This document shows positions 9,632 to 17,745 of a stretch of DNA of 64,000 nucleotides, piece by piece. Origin of the DNA: CAADGU01 sp035444285 (GTDB taxonomy: Bacteria; Chloroflexota; Anaerolineae; Promineifilales; Promineifilaceae); the NCBI GenBank assembly GCA_035444285.1, contig DAOMOK010000025.1, positions 1-64,000 on the forward strand, in the 5' to 3' direction. Numbering within the stretch: the stretch's first letter is position 1; each line of letters opens with the position of its first letter. The notes beneath the pieces are model-generated. The model searched no databases. It was not told the DNA's origin and saw only the letters and a program-made list of their open reading frames with translations. Made by a program: the position numbers and the translations under genes.

Positions 9632-10113
9632 CAACGCATCTCAGCCAGTTCGACCTTCATCAAGTAGTATGGTTCCGATTCCCCGACGACGGCAAATCCC
9701 AGGCGTTCATAGAGCTGTCGGGCCGGATTCATTTTGAACACCTGGAGCGTAACCGGTTGCCGCCTGGCCCGGGCTTGCGCCAGGAGGTGGTGCAGCACGG
9801 CCGTGCCCACTCCCCGGTTTTGGTAGGTCGGCAAGATATAGATGCCTTTCAGGTATAACACATCATCCTCCTCTACCAGCGCCAGTTCGCCCACATCTTG
9901 GTCGCCTACAACGATAATCTGGCTGATACTCGGATTAAAAGAGACGGCAAAACGTTGTCGCTGCGCACCTTCATCCCAACCCCAGATCGCCTCCACGTAC
10001 TTCTGCATGGTTGCCCGGCGCAATTGGTAGACAAAGTCATAATCCGATGCCGAAGCTGGACGCAATCTCACCTCTTGTGTATCCATAAGCTGCGTTACTT
10101 TTTCAATAGACAT
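9631..10113 (-). CDS. GNAT family N-acetyltransferase
   Basis: This 160-aa protein has the GNAT fold signature: LYLKGIYILPTYQNRGVG, with Gln-x-x-Gly-x-Gly for acetyl-CoA pyrophosphate binding at about residues 100-107, then AVLHHLLAQAR and a C-terminal NPARQLYERLGF strand-helix. It would transfer an acetyl group from acetyl-CoA to an amine. The substrate is unknown. Its stop codon overlaps the ATG of the ART gene, and it lies 30 nt downstream of a methyltransferase gene, so it probably belongs to the same transcript. Confidence 0.9.
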   Translation of the reverse strand: MSIEKVTQLMDTQEVRLRPASASDYDFVYQLRRATMQKYVEAIWGWDEGAQRQRFAVSFNPSISQIIVVGDQDVGELALVEEDDVLYLKGIYILPTYQNRGVGTAVLHHLLAQARARRQPVTLQVFKMNPARQLYERLGFAVVGESEPYYLMKVELAEMR

Positions 10114-10143
10114 CTTCTTCAGACACCCTCTTCCTCTGACTCA

Positions 10144-10923
10144 TTATTTTACCCGCGCCTGGAACAACATCGTCAGATACGGTTTCAACACCTGTCCGCC
10201 GTGCTGCTGGATCGCGGTGCGGACGCCGGTAAAGAGCCGCTCGCGTGTGTCTGCCGCCAAATCTCGGTGAGCGGAATAGGTTTGTAACAGCTTAACGTAG
10301 CGTTCGGCCGTGTATGTCTCAGACCAGGCGTACTGCCGCACACTCACTGCACCAAAGCTGCCAGAAGCGCGGAAGTTTTCGGTGATGGCGCCGGTTAACC
10401 AATCGGCCGTAACGGTATTGTCCGGGTTTCGCAATTCCAGTTCGTGATATACAGCCTCAATGGCCCGCGACCACTCTGTTTGTGGGTCGGGGGTAACATT
10501 CCAGTAGAAAGCGGCCGATCCTGACTCTTTCAGGGCGGCGGCTGTTTTGGCATAACCTATCTCCGGCGGGATCCAGTGCATGGCCTCGGCGGAAATAACC
10601 AGGTCAAAGGCATTTGCTGCCAGCGGCCACTCTTCAAAGGCCACATTCACTACCTGGACGCGCGGGAAGGGGGCCAGATTGCACGCCGCCAGCGCCGCCA
10701 ATTGTGGGCCGAGTTCAACGGCCGTAATGTGATAACCGCGTGTGGCGTAAGGCAGGGTGGCGTTGCCCGGCCCGCAGCCAATTTCCAGGATACGGCCGTC
10801 CGGCGGAATACCCGCCAGCGCCAGCACATCGTCAACCAACTGCGCCGGATAGCCGGGCCGGGCCTCGTTGAAGAGAGCGGCCGTTTCTTCAAATGTCGTG
10901 CGCCTGTTTCGGTCTATAGACAT
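10144..10923 (-). CDS. Class I SAM-dependent methyltransferase
   Basis: This 259-aa cytosolic methyltransferase carries motif I ILEIGCGPGNAT at about residues 45-56, an acidic end of strand 2 (ITAVELGPQL), and a motif IV-like FDLVISAEAMHWI near 105. The last is typical of the UbiE/trans-aconitate-type group of class I enzymes. The start at 10923 (MSIDRNRR) is chosen because AAGGAAGTGAAG precedes it. Longer in-frame versions would run into the Nudix gene upstream. The substrate cannot be told from sequence. Confidence 0.88.
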   Translation of the reverse strand: MSIDRNRRTTFEETAALFNEARPGYPAQLVDDVLALAGIPPDGRILEIGCGPGNATLPYATRGYHITAVELGPQLAALAACNLAPFPRVQVVNVAFEEWPLAANAFDLVISAEAMHWIPPEIGYAKTAAALKESGSAAFYWNVTPDPQTEWSRAIEAVYHELELRNPDNTVTADWLTGAITENFRASGSFGAVSVRQYAWSETYTAERYVKLLQTYSAHRDLAADTRERLFTGVRTAIQQHGGQVLKPYLTMLFQARVK

Positions 10924-10945
10924 CTTCACTTCCTTTTTTATTGTC

Positions 10946-11461
10946 CTATTTTGCAGCCACCTGTAAGCCAGCCCTCCATGAAAGAGCGTCGTCAAATGCG
11001 GCCTGGAAGACCTCATCCCATTCATGGTATTGCTGAGGGCGTGTCGTTACCGGTATGAACATTCGCCTTGATGTCTCATGTCTTGCAGCAAACGGCAGAA
11101 TTCGATTCACGGTACCAGCGTACAGCAACTGGCTGGCAAGTCGCGGATAGATGAAACCCGGTGCAAACGCCGGGTTCTCTGAGTGATCACACTCGACGGC
11201 GCCGAGCAGAACCGGTGAATCGATCGTGACACATGCTTCTTCGAGCAGCTCGCGTTGCAGGCAATCGAGCAGGCTCTCACCGGGCAGCACGTGACCGCCC
11301 GGAATGGAGGCGCCCCGTCCGGCCACGTCAACCAGAATAAGCTGATCACCGGAAAAACAGAAGCAATGTACGGCCGTTACCGGCTCTGAGTACTGCCCCG
11401 GTTGCCGCACCCACCTGAGGCGAACAGGGCCGGAGGGCCAATGTACCAGGGCGCTGATCAT
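10946..11461 (-). CDS. Nudix hydrolase
   Basis: This 171-aa protein has a Nudix box at about residues 56-78: GHVLPGE, then seven residues, then RELLEEA. That gives the G-x5-E-x7-REL-x-EE metal site, with Ala in the usual late Gly position. Such enzymes cleave nucleoside diphosphates linked to another moiety, such as sugar nucleotides, NADH or ADP-ribose. It overlaps the end of the upstream membrane protein gene by 4 nt (ATGA), which indicates coupling. Its presence in the same strand block as an ADP-ribosyltransferase is suggestive, but no substrate can be assigned. Confidence 0.9.
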   Translation of the reverse strand: MISALVHWPSGPVRLRWVRQPGQYSEPVTAVHCFCFSGDQLILVDVAGRGASIPGGHVLPGESLLDCLQRELLEEACVTIDSPVLLGAVECDHSENPAFAPGFIYPRLASQLLYAGTVNRILPFAARHETSRRMFIPVTTRPQQYHEWDEVFQAAFDDALSWRAGLQVAAK

Positions 11462-12201
11462 TTGGTCTGACTGACATAGCGTTCGGCCGTGGCCACTTCC
11501 AACACCAATTCACCCTGCTCATCGCGCCGCCAGATGGCGATGCCCAGCCACACCGCCCAGACGGGGATAAGCAGGAGAAACGGCGTTTCAATGATGGCCA
11601 GTGGTGTGACGCGGAATGCCTGCTCAAACCAGACACTGAGCGCCAGGACTCCCAAAACCATCGTCATGATGCCCAGGGCACGCCGCTCGTGCCGCAACAC
11701 CGTGCCGATGCCCAGCCACCACAGGCCGCCAAAGAAAAATGCCAGCGGGCCGACACCATAAAAGACCATATTGAACCCGCTCTGGAAAACGACCAGCAGC
11801 ACTTCTCGCTGCGCCTCCGAAGCGACCGCATATTCTCGCATCAACGGCGGCACCAGGCCGCCCATGAGGTTTACACCGATCATGCCCACGAGAATATGGG
11901 CGAAGCCGGCGATGGTGTACAGCGTGACCAGGGCAGGGTTACGCGGCTTGAGCCAATACCAAAGATAGAGGGCGGCCGGTGCCAGGAGCAGCGAGTAGCC
12001 AAACGTGTCCGAAACTGCCCAGGCCAGGTGGAGGTACCCGGCCGCAGGCTCTCCCAGGACGAGTACATCCGCCATATTAGACACTGCATCAGAATTGGCC
12101 CCAATCGCCCGTGCGACCAGGACCCAGGCTGACAGGGCCACTGGCGCGGCGAGGATAGCGGTGATCGCAGCGATACGTCTGAATAAAGTTTGGTTGTTCA
12201 T
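11458..12201 (-). CDS. Six-helix membrane protein, DUF4386-like
   Basis: This 247-aa protein has about six or seven hydrophobic segments (near residues 8-30, 55-82, 92-118, 140-165, 178-196 and 205-228) and short loops, resembling DUF4386-type integral membrane proteins. Function is unknown. The start codon overlaps the stop of the PQQ-lipoprotein gene (ATGA), and AAGGAGAAAACCC inside that gene serves as ribosome binding site. The stop overlaps the start of the Nudix gene, so it is translationally coupled on both sides. Confidence 0.75.
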   Translation of the reverse strand: MNNQTLFRRIAAITAILAAPVALSAWVLVARAIGANSDAVSNMADVLVLGEPAAGYLHLAWAVSDTFGYSLLLAPAALYLWYWLKPRNPALVTLYTIAGFAHILVGMIGVNLMGGLVPPLMREYAVASEAQREVLLVVFQSGFNMVFYGVGPLAFFFGGLWWLGIGTVLRHERRALGIMTMVLGVLALSVWFEQAFRVTPLAIIETPFLLLIPVWAVWLGIAIWRRDEQGELVLEVATAERYVSQTK

Positions 12202-13475
12202 GGGTTTTCTCCTTGTGAGACTATCAACCTGACCGCGTATAAAAAACGGTCTTTCGTCACCACGTACATCACGCCATTGGCTACACCTGGGGCCTTCGTA
12301 CCAGGCTGCTTCTCCAGGTCGTAAGTAGCCAATAGAGCGCCGTCGCCCTTATCCAGGACGAACAGCCGGCCACTCGCACTCGCCAGATACAGATGCTGCC
12401 CGTCAATCACGGGCGACCCCAACGGGACCCTTAACTCCGGGTCGTATTCCCACAAGGGCAACCCGTTATAGGCGTCAAGGGCCGCTACGACGCTGCTTGT
12501 GGCATAGAGTGTGCCGGCATCTACCAGCGGAGTGGACACAATGCCCCCTGGCATACGAATTGACCACAAAAGACTACCATCCGTAGCATTCAGAGCCGAT
12601 AGCCTGCGGTTCAGGCTGCCGACGTAGACGATCCCATTGCTTGCTCGTGGGGAACCGAAGACCTGACCATCCACCTGGTATTCCCACCGCAGCACGCCGT
12701 CCGCAATGTTGATTGCGTGCAGGATGTGGTCACTTCCGGCAATGAACACAGCGCCATGGTCAACGGCCGGTGAGGAGGGAAGGGAGCCAGAACTGTCCAT
12801 ATCGCTCACTGGCTCGTCAAATTGGAAGCGCCACTGCAACGTCCCGTCTGTGGCGTCCAACGCATACAGGTATCCGTCCTGGCTATTCACAAAAACCAGC
12901 GTCTCATAGACGGCAGGCTGTGAACGGACGTGCCCGCCGGTGGTGTAAGCCCAGAGCAAGGTCCCATCGAGGGCATCAACGGCGTATACATGGTGGTCTT
13001 CGCTGCCAAAGTATACTACTCCATCCGCGACTGTGGGTGTTGAAGGGGTATGCCCGTTGTGGTCGTAGCTCCAAAGGAGCGATCCGTCCCCGGCATCGAG
13101 CGCGTGCAGGCTTCCCCTCTTTCCTCCCGGAAGATCAGATGCACCGACGTAGACGACTCCATTAACGGCCGTTGCCGACGTCAACGGGGAAACCCAGTAA
13201 GGGGGTTCGCTCGCCGAACCCGGTTTGAAGGCCCAGAGCCGTTCACCGGCGGCTGTTTCCACTGTCGGCGTGGGGGCTTCTGTTGGCTCTGGTAGCAACG
13301 CGGTCGGCGGCAGATGAGCCTGGGCCGGTTCTTCCAATTCAGTCATCGGTGTGGGTTCCGGCTCTCCTGTTTTTTCAGGGATTGCCGTACCAGCCTGTGT
13401 GCAGCCAGGCGTCAAAAGCACTATCCCCAGGAGGACCATCATCGTCTGTCTGGCAAATTTGAATTGAGTATCCAT
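12198..13475 (-). CDS. PQQ-like beta-propeller lipoprotein
   Basis: This 425-aa exported protein starts MDTQFKF at 13475 (AAGGAGACGCACTTC upstream). It has a hydrophobic signal and a lipobox LLTPGC with the lipid Cys at about residue 24, then a Pro/Thr/Glu-rich linker to about residue 75. The rest is a set of about eight repeats of the kind VYVGSxDxxLYALDATDGTLLWxY, typical of PQQ-binding-like or BamB-like eight-bladed propellers. I do not see the residues of a true PQQ dehydrogenase, so a structural, binding or scaffold role at the cell surface is more likely. It overlaps the following membrane gene by 4 nt. Confidence 0.88.
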   Translation of the reverse strand: MDTQFKFARQTMMVLLGIVLLTPGCTQAGTAIPEKTGEPEPTPMTELEEPAQAHLPPTALLPEPTEAPTPTVETAAGERLWAFKPGSASEPPYWVSPLTSATAVNGVVYVGASDLPGGKRGSLHALDAGDGSLLWSYDHNGHTPSTPTVADGVVYFGSEDHHVYAVDALDGTLLWAYTTGGHVRSQPAVYETLVFVNSQDGYLYALDATDGTLQWRFQFDEPVSDMDSSGSLPSSPAVDHGAVFIAGSDHILHAINIADGVLRWEYQVDGQVFGSPRASNGIVYVGSLNRRLSALNATDGSLLWSIRMPGGIVSTPLVDAGTLYATSSVVAALDAYNGLPLWEYDPELRVPLGSPVIDGQHLYLASASGRLFVLDKGDGALLATYDLEKQPGTKAPGVANGVMYVVTKDRFLYAVRLIVSQGENP

Positions 13476-13547
13476 GAAGTGCGTCTCCTTCGGCGAACGC
13501 TCACTCTTGATGTGCATAACCTTGTCCTATGGAACGGGACTGTTTGC

Positions 13548-13772
13548 TCAAACAAGCCCGGCTGCAAGAGCAGCGCCAATGAGCGCGCCTAAAGCGATGA
13601 ACCCCAGGTTTGCCAGCGATTTCAGGCAACCGCCCGGCGGCACATCTCCTCTGGCTGGATCAAACTCCATGACTCCTGGGCGTACCATACGCCCACCCTT
13701 CATCCCAAATATCGGGATAGAGATTACCCAGGCGATTAAACCGCCTACAACTGCGCCTATAACGACTTCCAT
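13548..13772 (-). CDS. Small two-helix membrane protein
   Basis: This 74-aa protein starts MEVVIGAVVGGLIAW. It has two hydrophobic segments (about residues 2-24 and 52-74) rich in Gly and Ala, separated by a polar loop with PPGGCLKSL. AGGAGTATAGAT precedes the ATG at 13772. It sits between the VOC gene and the PQQ lipoprotein gene on the same strand. Glycine spacing in the helices suggests helix packing or oligomerisation. Function is unknown. Confidence 0.65.
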   Translation of the reverse strand: MEVVIGAVVGGLIAWVISIPIFGMKGGRMVRPGVMEFDPARGDVPPGGCLKSLANLGFIALGALIGAALAAGLV

Positions 13773-13806
13773 ATCTATACTCCTCGTAAATGGGACACCG
13801 TATATG

Positions 13807-14280
13807 TCACACATGAATCCAACGATTGGCAAACTCTCCGGTGGTGCGGAACTCACTTCCGGGGACGGTGATCTGCCACATAATCCGGTAAGGGTCGCGG
13901 AAGGCAAGAGCCTCAGCGCTGTCCTCCATAATTGTTGCATCGGTGGGTAGGTGGGCGCGCACGCGGGCAATCTCATCTTCAATCATATGCAACCCGATGG
14001 CGAAGACCTGGCCTGACGGCCTTTCGCCCTGAAACAAAGCCAGGATGAAATCTCCTTTGCGCAGGGCAACCATGCCTGGTGTGATGCCGGCCGCTTCGGC
14101 ATCATCCCAGCTTTTGTCAAAGGGCTTGTCCTGAGCGGCGTCGAAGGACAGCGTATACCACAGGCCATCGTCTAACAGCACCTCACGGCCGATCAACTGC
14201 ATCTCGAACAACGGCCGGTAATACGCCTCGGCCGTGCGCAAGTCAGGGACGACCAGGGCGATGTGTCGTATGCTGGTCAT
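13807..14280 (-). CDS. VOC (glyoxalase/dioxygenase fold) protein
   Basis: This 157-aa protein begins TSIRHIALVVPDLRTAEAYYRPLF, the standard first beta-alpha module of the vicinal-oxygen-chelate fold, and ends with RDPYRIMWQITV, the second-module metal strand in many members. GGAGGTATAGAACT precedes the ATG at 14280. The stretch FDAAQDKPFDKS near residues 47-58 is encoded by a dispersed DNA repeat (14116-14149) and is probably an insertion relative to homologues. Substrate and metal are unknown. Confidence 0.85.
   Translation of the reverse strand: MTSIRHIALVVPDLRTAEAYYRPLFEMQLIGREVLLDDGLWYTLSFDAAQDKPFDKSWDDAEAAGITPGMVALRKGDFILALFQGERPSGQVFAIGLHMIEDEIARVRAHLPTDATIMEDSAEALAFRDPYRIMWQITVPGSEFRTTGEFANRWIHV
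14116..14149. repeat. Dispersed intragenic repeat CCTTCGACnnCGCTCAGG, copy 1
   Basis: On the minus strand the VOC gene contains CCTTCGAC-GC-CGCTCAGGACAAGCCC. The core CCTTCGACnnCGCTCAGG recurs inside the ABC ATPase gene at 61927-61953. Both copies keep their reading frame open and add about a dozen residues that homologues usually lack. From general knowledge, Chloroflexota genomes often carry such repeats inside genes. Confidence 0.6.
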
Positions 14281-14300
14281 AGTTCTATACCTCCTGCGCT

Positions 14301-14924
14301 TCACCCGCGCCACAGCAGCCCAACTCCGAGCAGCAGCAGCGTCGGGATGTAGACCACCGGCCAGCCATTTACGTTAAAATAGAGATAGAAGGCCAGCAGG
14401 CTCCAGGCCAGAGCGGCCCAGCCGAGCCACGACGGTAGCAGTTTCGCATGCAGCCCCAACCAGCTAAAGAGCAGCAGAGCAGTGAGCAGGAAGCTGATGT
14501 AGATGCGTTGAAGGCCGTAATTTATCCAGTGGCGGAGGGGCTCGTAGAACTCTGGCGCGGCGCCTGCGCGGGCTACCCTGACCGCCCAAACGGTAACACT
14601 GGCGTGAAAACTGACCTCGATAACGGCCAAGACCGTGCCGAACACAAACAATACCAGGGCAACAACGGCCGTGCCCTTATCCCCGGCTTTAAGCAGGGCA
14701 AACCCGGCCAGTTGGGCCATTAAGTACGGCACGGCGAAGCGTGCGATGGTGCGCAGCCCCGAAGCGTCTCTGGTCGAAAAACTCACGCCGCGATAGCCGG
14801 CCGCCATGCCCTCCAGCCGCCCCTGCGCGGCAATGGATCCGACACCATAAAGCAGGATGAGCAGGCCCAACAGCAGCAAGATGCCGGCGATACGCGCTGT
14901 GCTGAAGTAATTCGTGGCGATCAT
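14301..14924 (-). CDS. Integral membrane protein of the local paralogous array
   Basis: This 207-aa protein has six or seven predicted membrane helices, starting MIATNYFSTARIAGILLLLGLLILLYG. The middle part (FEPLRHWINYGLQRIY-type segment, then LLPSWLGWAALAW) matches in layout the neighbouring proteins at 15497-16068 and 16115-16747, which carry PPSLGWAAIGW and LPSWIGWTTIAF. The start ATG overlaps the stop of the preceding gene by 4 nt (ATGA). Function is unknown. It is probably one member of a tandem family. Confidence 0.75.
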   Translation of the reverse strand: MIATNYFSTARIAGILLLLGLLILLYGVGSIAAQGRLEGMAAGYRGVSFSTRDASGLRTIARFAVPYLMAQLAGFALLKAGDKGTAVVALVLFVFGTVLAVIEVSFHASVTVWAVRVARAGAAPEFYEPLRHWINYGLQRIYISFLLTALLLFSWLGLHAKLLPSWLGWAALAWSLLAFYLYFNVNGWPVVYIPTLLLLGVGLLWRG

Positions 14925-15355
14925 TGCGCCAATCCTTTGCGGGCCAAGAACATCCCGATCAGAGCGACGACCGCCAGGACAAGCAATCCGGCGCCAAATC
15001 CGCCGACGTAGAGCATGCCCACGGCGACCAGGGCAGCAATCATGACCCACAAGGCGTACCAGGCCCAGCGAGAGCCGTTCCAAAACCCCTGCAAAGCAAC
15101 GAGCAGCGCCAGCGAGCCAAACGCCATGTACCATATGGCTACTTGTTGGGCATTCTTCCCCATCTGGTCGGCAATTTCCGGATATAACTGACTGAATTCC
15201 AGCGCACCCAAATCCCCTCTTTCGGCTTCGGGGCCGAGGAAGAACCAGGCAATGCCGTTGAACAACAGCATGGCACTGACGACCAGCAGGATACCCCAGC
15301 CCACCTTCACCGCTCTTGACTGGTTTTTTACCTCATGTGTAGTAATCGTAGTCAT
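14921..15355 (-). CDS. Four-helix membrane protein
   Basis: This 144-aa protein starts MTTITTHEV after AAGGAGATGAAAA. It has four hydrophobic segments at about residues 17-42, 72-90, 96-116 and 118-138. The extracytoplasmic-looking stretch between the first two (GALEFSQLYPEIADQMGK) is charged. It overlaps the next membrane gene by 4 nt. I recognise no named family. Confidence 0.7.
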   Translation of the reverse strand: MTTITTHEVKNQSRAVKVGWGILLVVSAMLLFNGIAWFFLGPEAERGDLGALEFSQLYPEIADQMGKNAQQVAIWYMAFGSLALLVALQGFWNGSRWAWYALWVMIAALVAVGMLYVGGFGAGLLVLAVVALIGMFLARKGLAQ

Positions 15356-15358
15356 TTT

Positions 15359-15442
15359 TCATCTCCTTTCCTTGATGTCTTTACTGATTAAAATCATTGC
15401 CACAAAACTCCCGGCATAGCCCGGGCCAAAAGCGCCGTCGGC
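15359..15442 (-). pseudogene. Relic of a duplicated membrane-protein gene
   Basis: The minus strand reads ADGAFGPGYAGSFVAMILI and then leaves the family and reaches a stop. This matches DGAFRLGYAGSFVAMILI inside the intact gene at 16115-16747, and the two stretches of about 55 bp are nearly identical in DNA. Only about 20 family codons survive, directly upstream of the ribosome binding site of the 144-aa membrane gene. It is evidence that an earlier tandem copy was deleted. Confidence 0.7.
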
Positions 15443-15448
15443 GCTTTT
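15428..15448. terminator. Strong hairpin with T tract
   Basis: AAAAGCGCCG, a single T, then CGGCGCTTTT gives a perfect 10-bp inverted repeat followed on the plus strand by more T residues (gcgctttttttatt). The A and T runs on the two sides make it usable as a rho-independent terminator in either direction. The arms fall inside the relic of the duplicated membrane gene. On the minus strand it lies between two membrane genes and could separate two transcription units. Confidence 0.6.
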
Positions 15449-15496
15449 TTTATTTCGTTTTCATCTCTGACTCCTTACAATTTCAAACCATGTTCA

Positions 15497-16068
15497 TTAC
15501 CCAGCCTTCTTCAATAGCAAAGGAATGCCAATCAGGAGCGGCATGAGGTGATGGGTAATGGGGTAATAGATGTCGCCTGGCGTGATGATAAAAAAAACGA
15601 CCAGCAAGCCCAGGTTAAATGCGATGGTCGTCCAACCAATCCAGGATGGCAGCATCTTCGCCTGGAGCAATGCGCCCCCGATAGCCGCCTGGCCCAGAAA
15701 GGCAAGTATTACGTAGACGACGATGAGCGGAGAGGAAGGTATGCGCATCGCTTCGGCCGCCGCCAGCAAGACGGCTCCGAAGAAATAGGCACTGGCACCC
15801 AACCGCGCCAGTACACGGCCGTTGGTATCTTGAAGTGTCGCCTCAAGCAGCACAAATCCGAGCGCGGTAAGGATGACTGCCGCCAGGATGGATCCACGTT
15901 CCCACACGAAGAGCGCCGGGCTGTGGGGCGCAGGCTGTGGGGCGCACCTCCCTGGACTCCATTCCGGCTGTTAAACAGGTACAGGCCGAGCGCCAGAGGG
16001 AGAATAGCGGCAACTAGCAAGGCGCCTGTTACTCTTTCTTCCGTCCAAAACGCCTGGTTTGTGTTCAT
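15497..16068 (-). pseudogene. Membrane protein gene broken by a 14-bp tandem duplication
   Basis: The start at 16068 (GAGGAAAGGATC upstream) reads MNTNQAFWTEERVTGALLV, a clear paralogue of the next gene's MNQAFWTEERVTGSLLV. The frame is lost at a perfect 14-bp tandem duplication (15919-15946). Removing one unit joins NGVQGGAPHSP to ALFVWERGSILAAVI and gives one open frame of about 185 residues with six membrane segments ending IPLLLKKAG. The downstream part alone is open from 15907. The gene is either a recent slippage mutant, a reversible switch or an assembly error. Confidence 0.85.
15919..15946. repeat. 14-bp perfect tandem duplication inside a gene
   Basis: The unit GGCTGTGGGGCGCA is present twice head-to-tail (15919-15932 and 15933-15946). 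Fourteen is not a multiple of three, so the duplication alone shifts the frame of the membrane protein gene. One copy restores it. Confidence 0.95.
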
Positions 16069-16114
16069 GATCCTTTCCTCTCTCCTTTCGTGTCTTATCT
16101 CGCTCGTGATGGTT

Positions 16115-16747
16115 CTATGGCCACAGCAGGGCCACACCGATGGCGGCCGGCATGATGAAGGGGATGGCCGGTGCCCCGACCCCAACCAGCCACCCGGCGA
16201 AACACAGAGTGCTCCAGCCAATCGCCGCCCAGCCCAGCGAGGGCGGCAGCAGGCCGGTACGCAGGATGCCCCATCCGATTAAGATCATCGCCACAAAACT
16301 CCCTGCATAGCCCAGGCGAAAAGCGCCATCGGTCGCATCGCGTAACGGCGGATAAATCTCCGGGATGCTTTCGGTGCGCCCCGCCTCCTCCGCTGCCCAG
16401 GTGGTCAGGCCCACGTGGAAGGCTCCATGCAGAATGCCGGTAAGACCGGTTACAAGTGCGAGCGTAAAGGCCAACAGCGCCTGTTGTTCCTCCCCGGCCC
16501 GGGCCAGTAGGCGGGCCAATAGTGCAAACCCCAACAACGGGAAAATCCAGGTGACCGAGTAGATCTCGTTCAACAGCCGGAATGTATCGGCATAGGGGGC
16601 CATCGCTGCCAGCGCGCCTCCCACCGCCGCAAAGCCGGATGCCGCCCCGTTGACAATCATGATCACAGCCGCCAGCAAGCCGATCAGCAGGCCGCTAACC
16701 AGCAGGCTGCCCGTTACTCTTTCTTCCGTCCAAAATGCCTGGTTCAT
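16115..16747 (-). CDS. Integral membrane protein, intact member of the array
   Basis: This 210-aa protein starts MNQAFWTEERVTGSLLV, with six or seven hydrophobic segments across residues 10-205. It has a central LRDATDGAFRLGYAG stretch and a late LPPSLGWAAIGWSTLCFAGW. The start at 16747 is preferred over an upstream in-frame ATG at 16810 because it matches the N-terminus of the broken paralogue and avoids overlap with the cytochrome gene. It is one of at least three related genes plus one relic in 2.5 kb. Function is unknown. The position next to a cytochrome c suggests a membrane or redox context. Confidence 0.8.
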   Translation of the reverse strand: MNQAFWTEERVTGSLLVSGLLIGLLAAVIMIVNGAASGFAAVGGALAAMAPYADTFRLLNEIYSVTWIFPLLGFALLARLLARAGEEQQALLAFTLALVTGLTGILHGAFHVGLTTWAAEEAGRTESIPEIYPPLRDATDGAFRLGYAGSFVAMILIGWGILRTGLLPPSLGWAAIGWSTLCFAGWLVGVGAPAIPFIMPAAIGVALLWP

Positions 16748-16790
16748 ATTTAGACTCCATTCTCCATTGGCCCAGACTGAGCCTTTACGA

Positions 16791-17705
16791 CTATTGGGAT
16801 TCGTAACCATTTTCCAGCGGCGGCAGTGATTGCAGGTACAAAAAGATGGCTCTCAGCTCGTCGTCCGTTTGCCTTTGCATGTGGGCCAGCGCATTGGTCA
16901 TCGGCTCGCACAGAGCGTGTCCGTCTGGCGTGATGCCGGTGCGGATGGTCTGGATGAACTCTTCCTCCGACCAGCCGGCCAGTTGTCCGCCTGGGGTCAA
17001 ATTACGGGCTGGCGAATGGTCGAGGCCAGCTGCGGTAGGCTGACCATTCAGTTCCTCGCCGTGACAACTACGGCAATGACCAATATCTACCAGGTATTGG
17101 CCATATGCGGCCGTGACGCCCGGCGCAACGGCCGTTCGATTGGAAACCGTGTGGTCAATCAGCGCGGCGGGCACAACAACTGGCTCTATTATTACCATCG
17201 CATACCCTAACGGCCCCAGGCGCTGCTCCGGCACCTCGTTGTCCACCGGCTCCAGCGATTGAAGATAAGCCAGCATCGCGCCCAGGTCTTCGTCAGGCAG
17301 CGTATGGTAGGTATTCGATGGCATCAACAAGAGGGATTTACCGTCTGTGCCTACGCCATGGCGGATAGCCCGCACCCAATCTTCTTCGCTGAAGTGGGTG
17401 CCGGCGCCCCCGGCTCCGGCCGTCAGGTTGGAGCCGTAAAAGGTTCCTATAGCGGGGTCATCTACCAGTAACATGCCGCCCAGGTTATCGCCATGACACT
17501 CCGTGCAGCCGGCAATGGCCCACACCAGAGGCTCGCCGCGGTCAATGGCCGCCTCATCGTCGGGAATGACTACGGCCGTAACCGGCACATCATAGCTCTG
17601 GTTAATCTTTGAAGAGGCCGTAACATAACCAACAACAGCCGCTACTACAACCAGCCCCACCAGCCCGGCGAAGATGATGCCTATCCATTTCAATACTTTT
17701 TTCAT
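16791..17705 (-). CDS. Membrane-anchored dihaem cytochrome c
   Basis: This 304-aa protein has an N-terminal transmembrane anchor (residues 5-29) and two class I cytochrome c domains facing outside. The haem motifs are CTECH (Cys67, Cys70, His71) and CRSCH (Cys211, Cys214, His215). A likely Met ligand for the first haem is in LLLMPS near residue 128, and for the second in EPMTNAL. It would carry electrons at the cell surface. GAGGGTGAAAG precedes the ATG at 17705. The layout of two domains of about 110 residues with a short tail is typical of dihaem subunits of dehydrogenases, but no dehydrogenase gene is adjacent. Confidence 0.93.
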   Translation of the reverse strand: MKKVLKWIGIIFAGLVGLVVVAAVVGYVTASSKINQSYDVPVTAVVIPDDEAAIDRGEPLVWAIAGCTECHGDNLGGMLLVDDPAIGTFYGSNLTAGAGGAGTHFSEEDWVRAIRHGVGTDGKSLLLMPSNTYHTLPDEDLGAMLAYLQSLEPVDNEVPEQRLGPLGYAMVIIEPVVVPAALIDHTVSNRTAVAPGVTAAYGQYLVDIGHCRSCHGEELNGQPTAAGLDHSPARNLTPGGQLAGWSEEEFIQTIRTGITPDGHALCEPMTNALAHMQRQTDDELRAIFLYLQSLPPLENGYESQ

Positions 17706-17745
17706 CTTTCACCCTCGTTTGAGCCTGCCTTTTGCCTGGCAGGCC

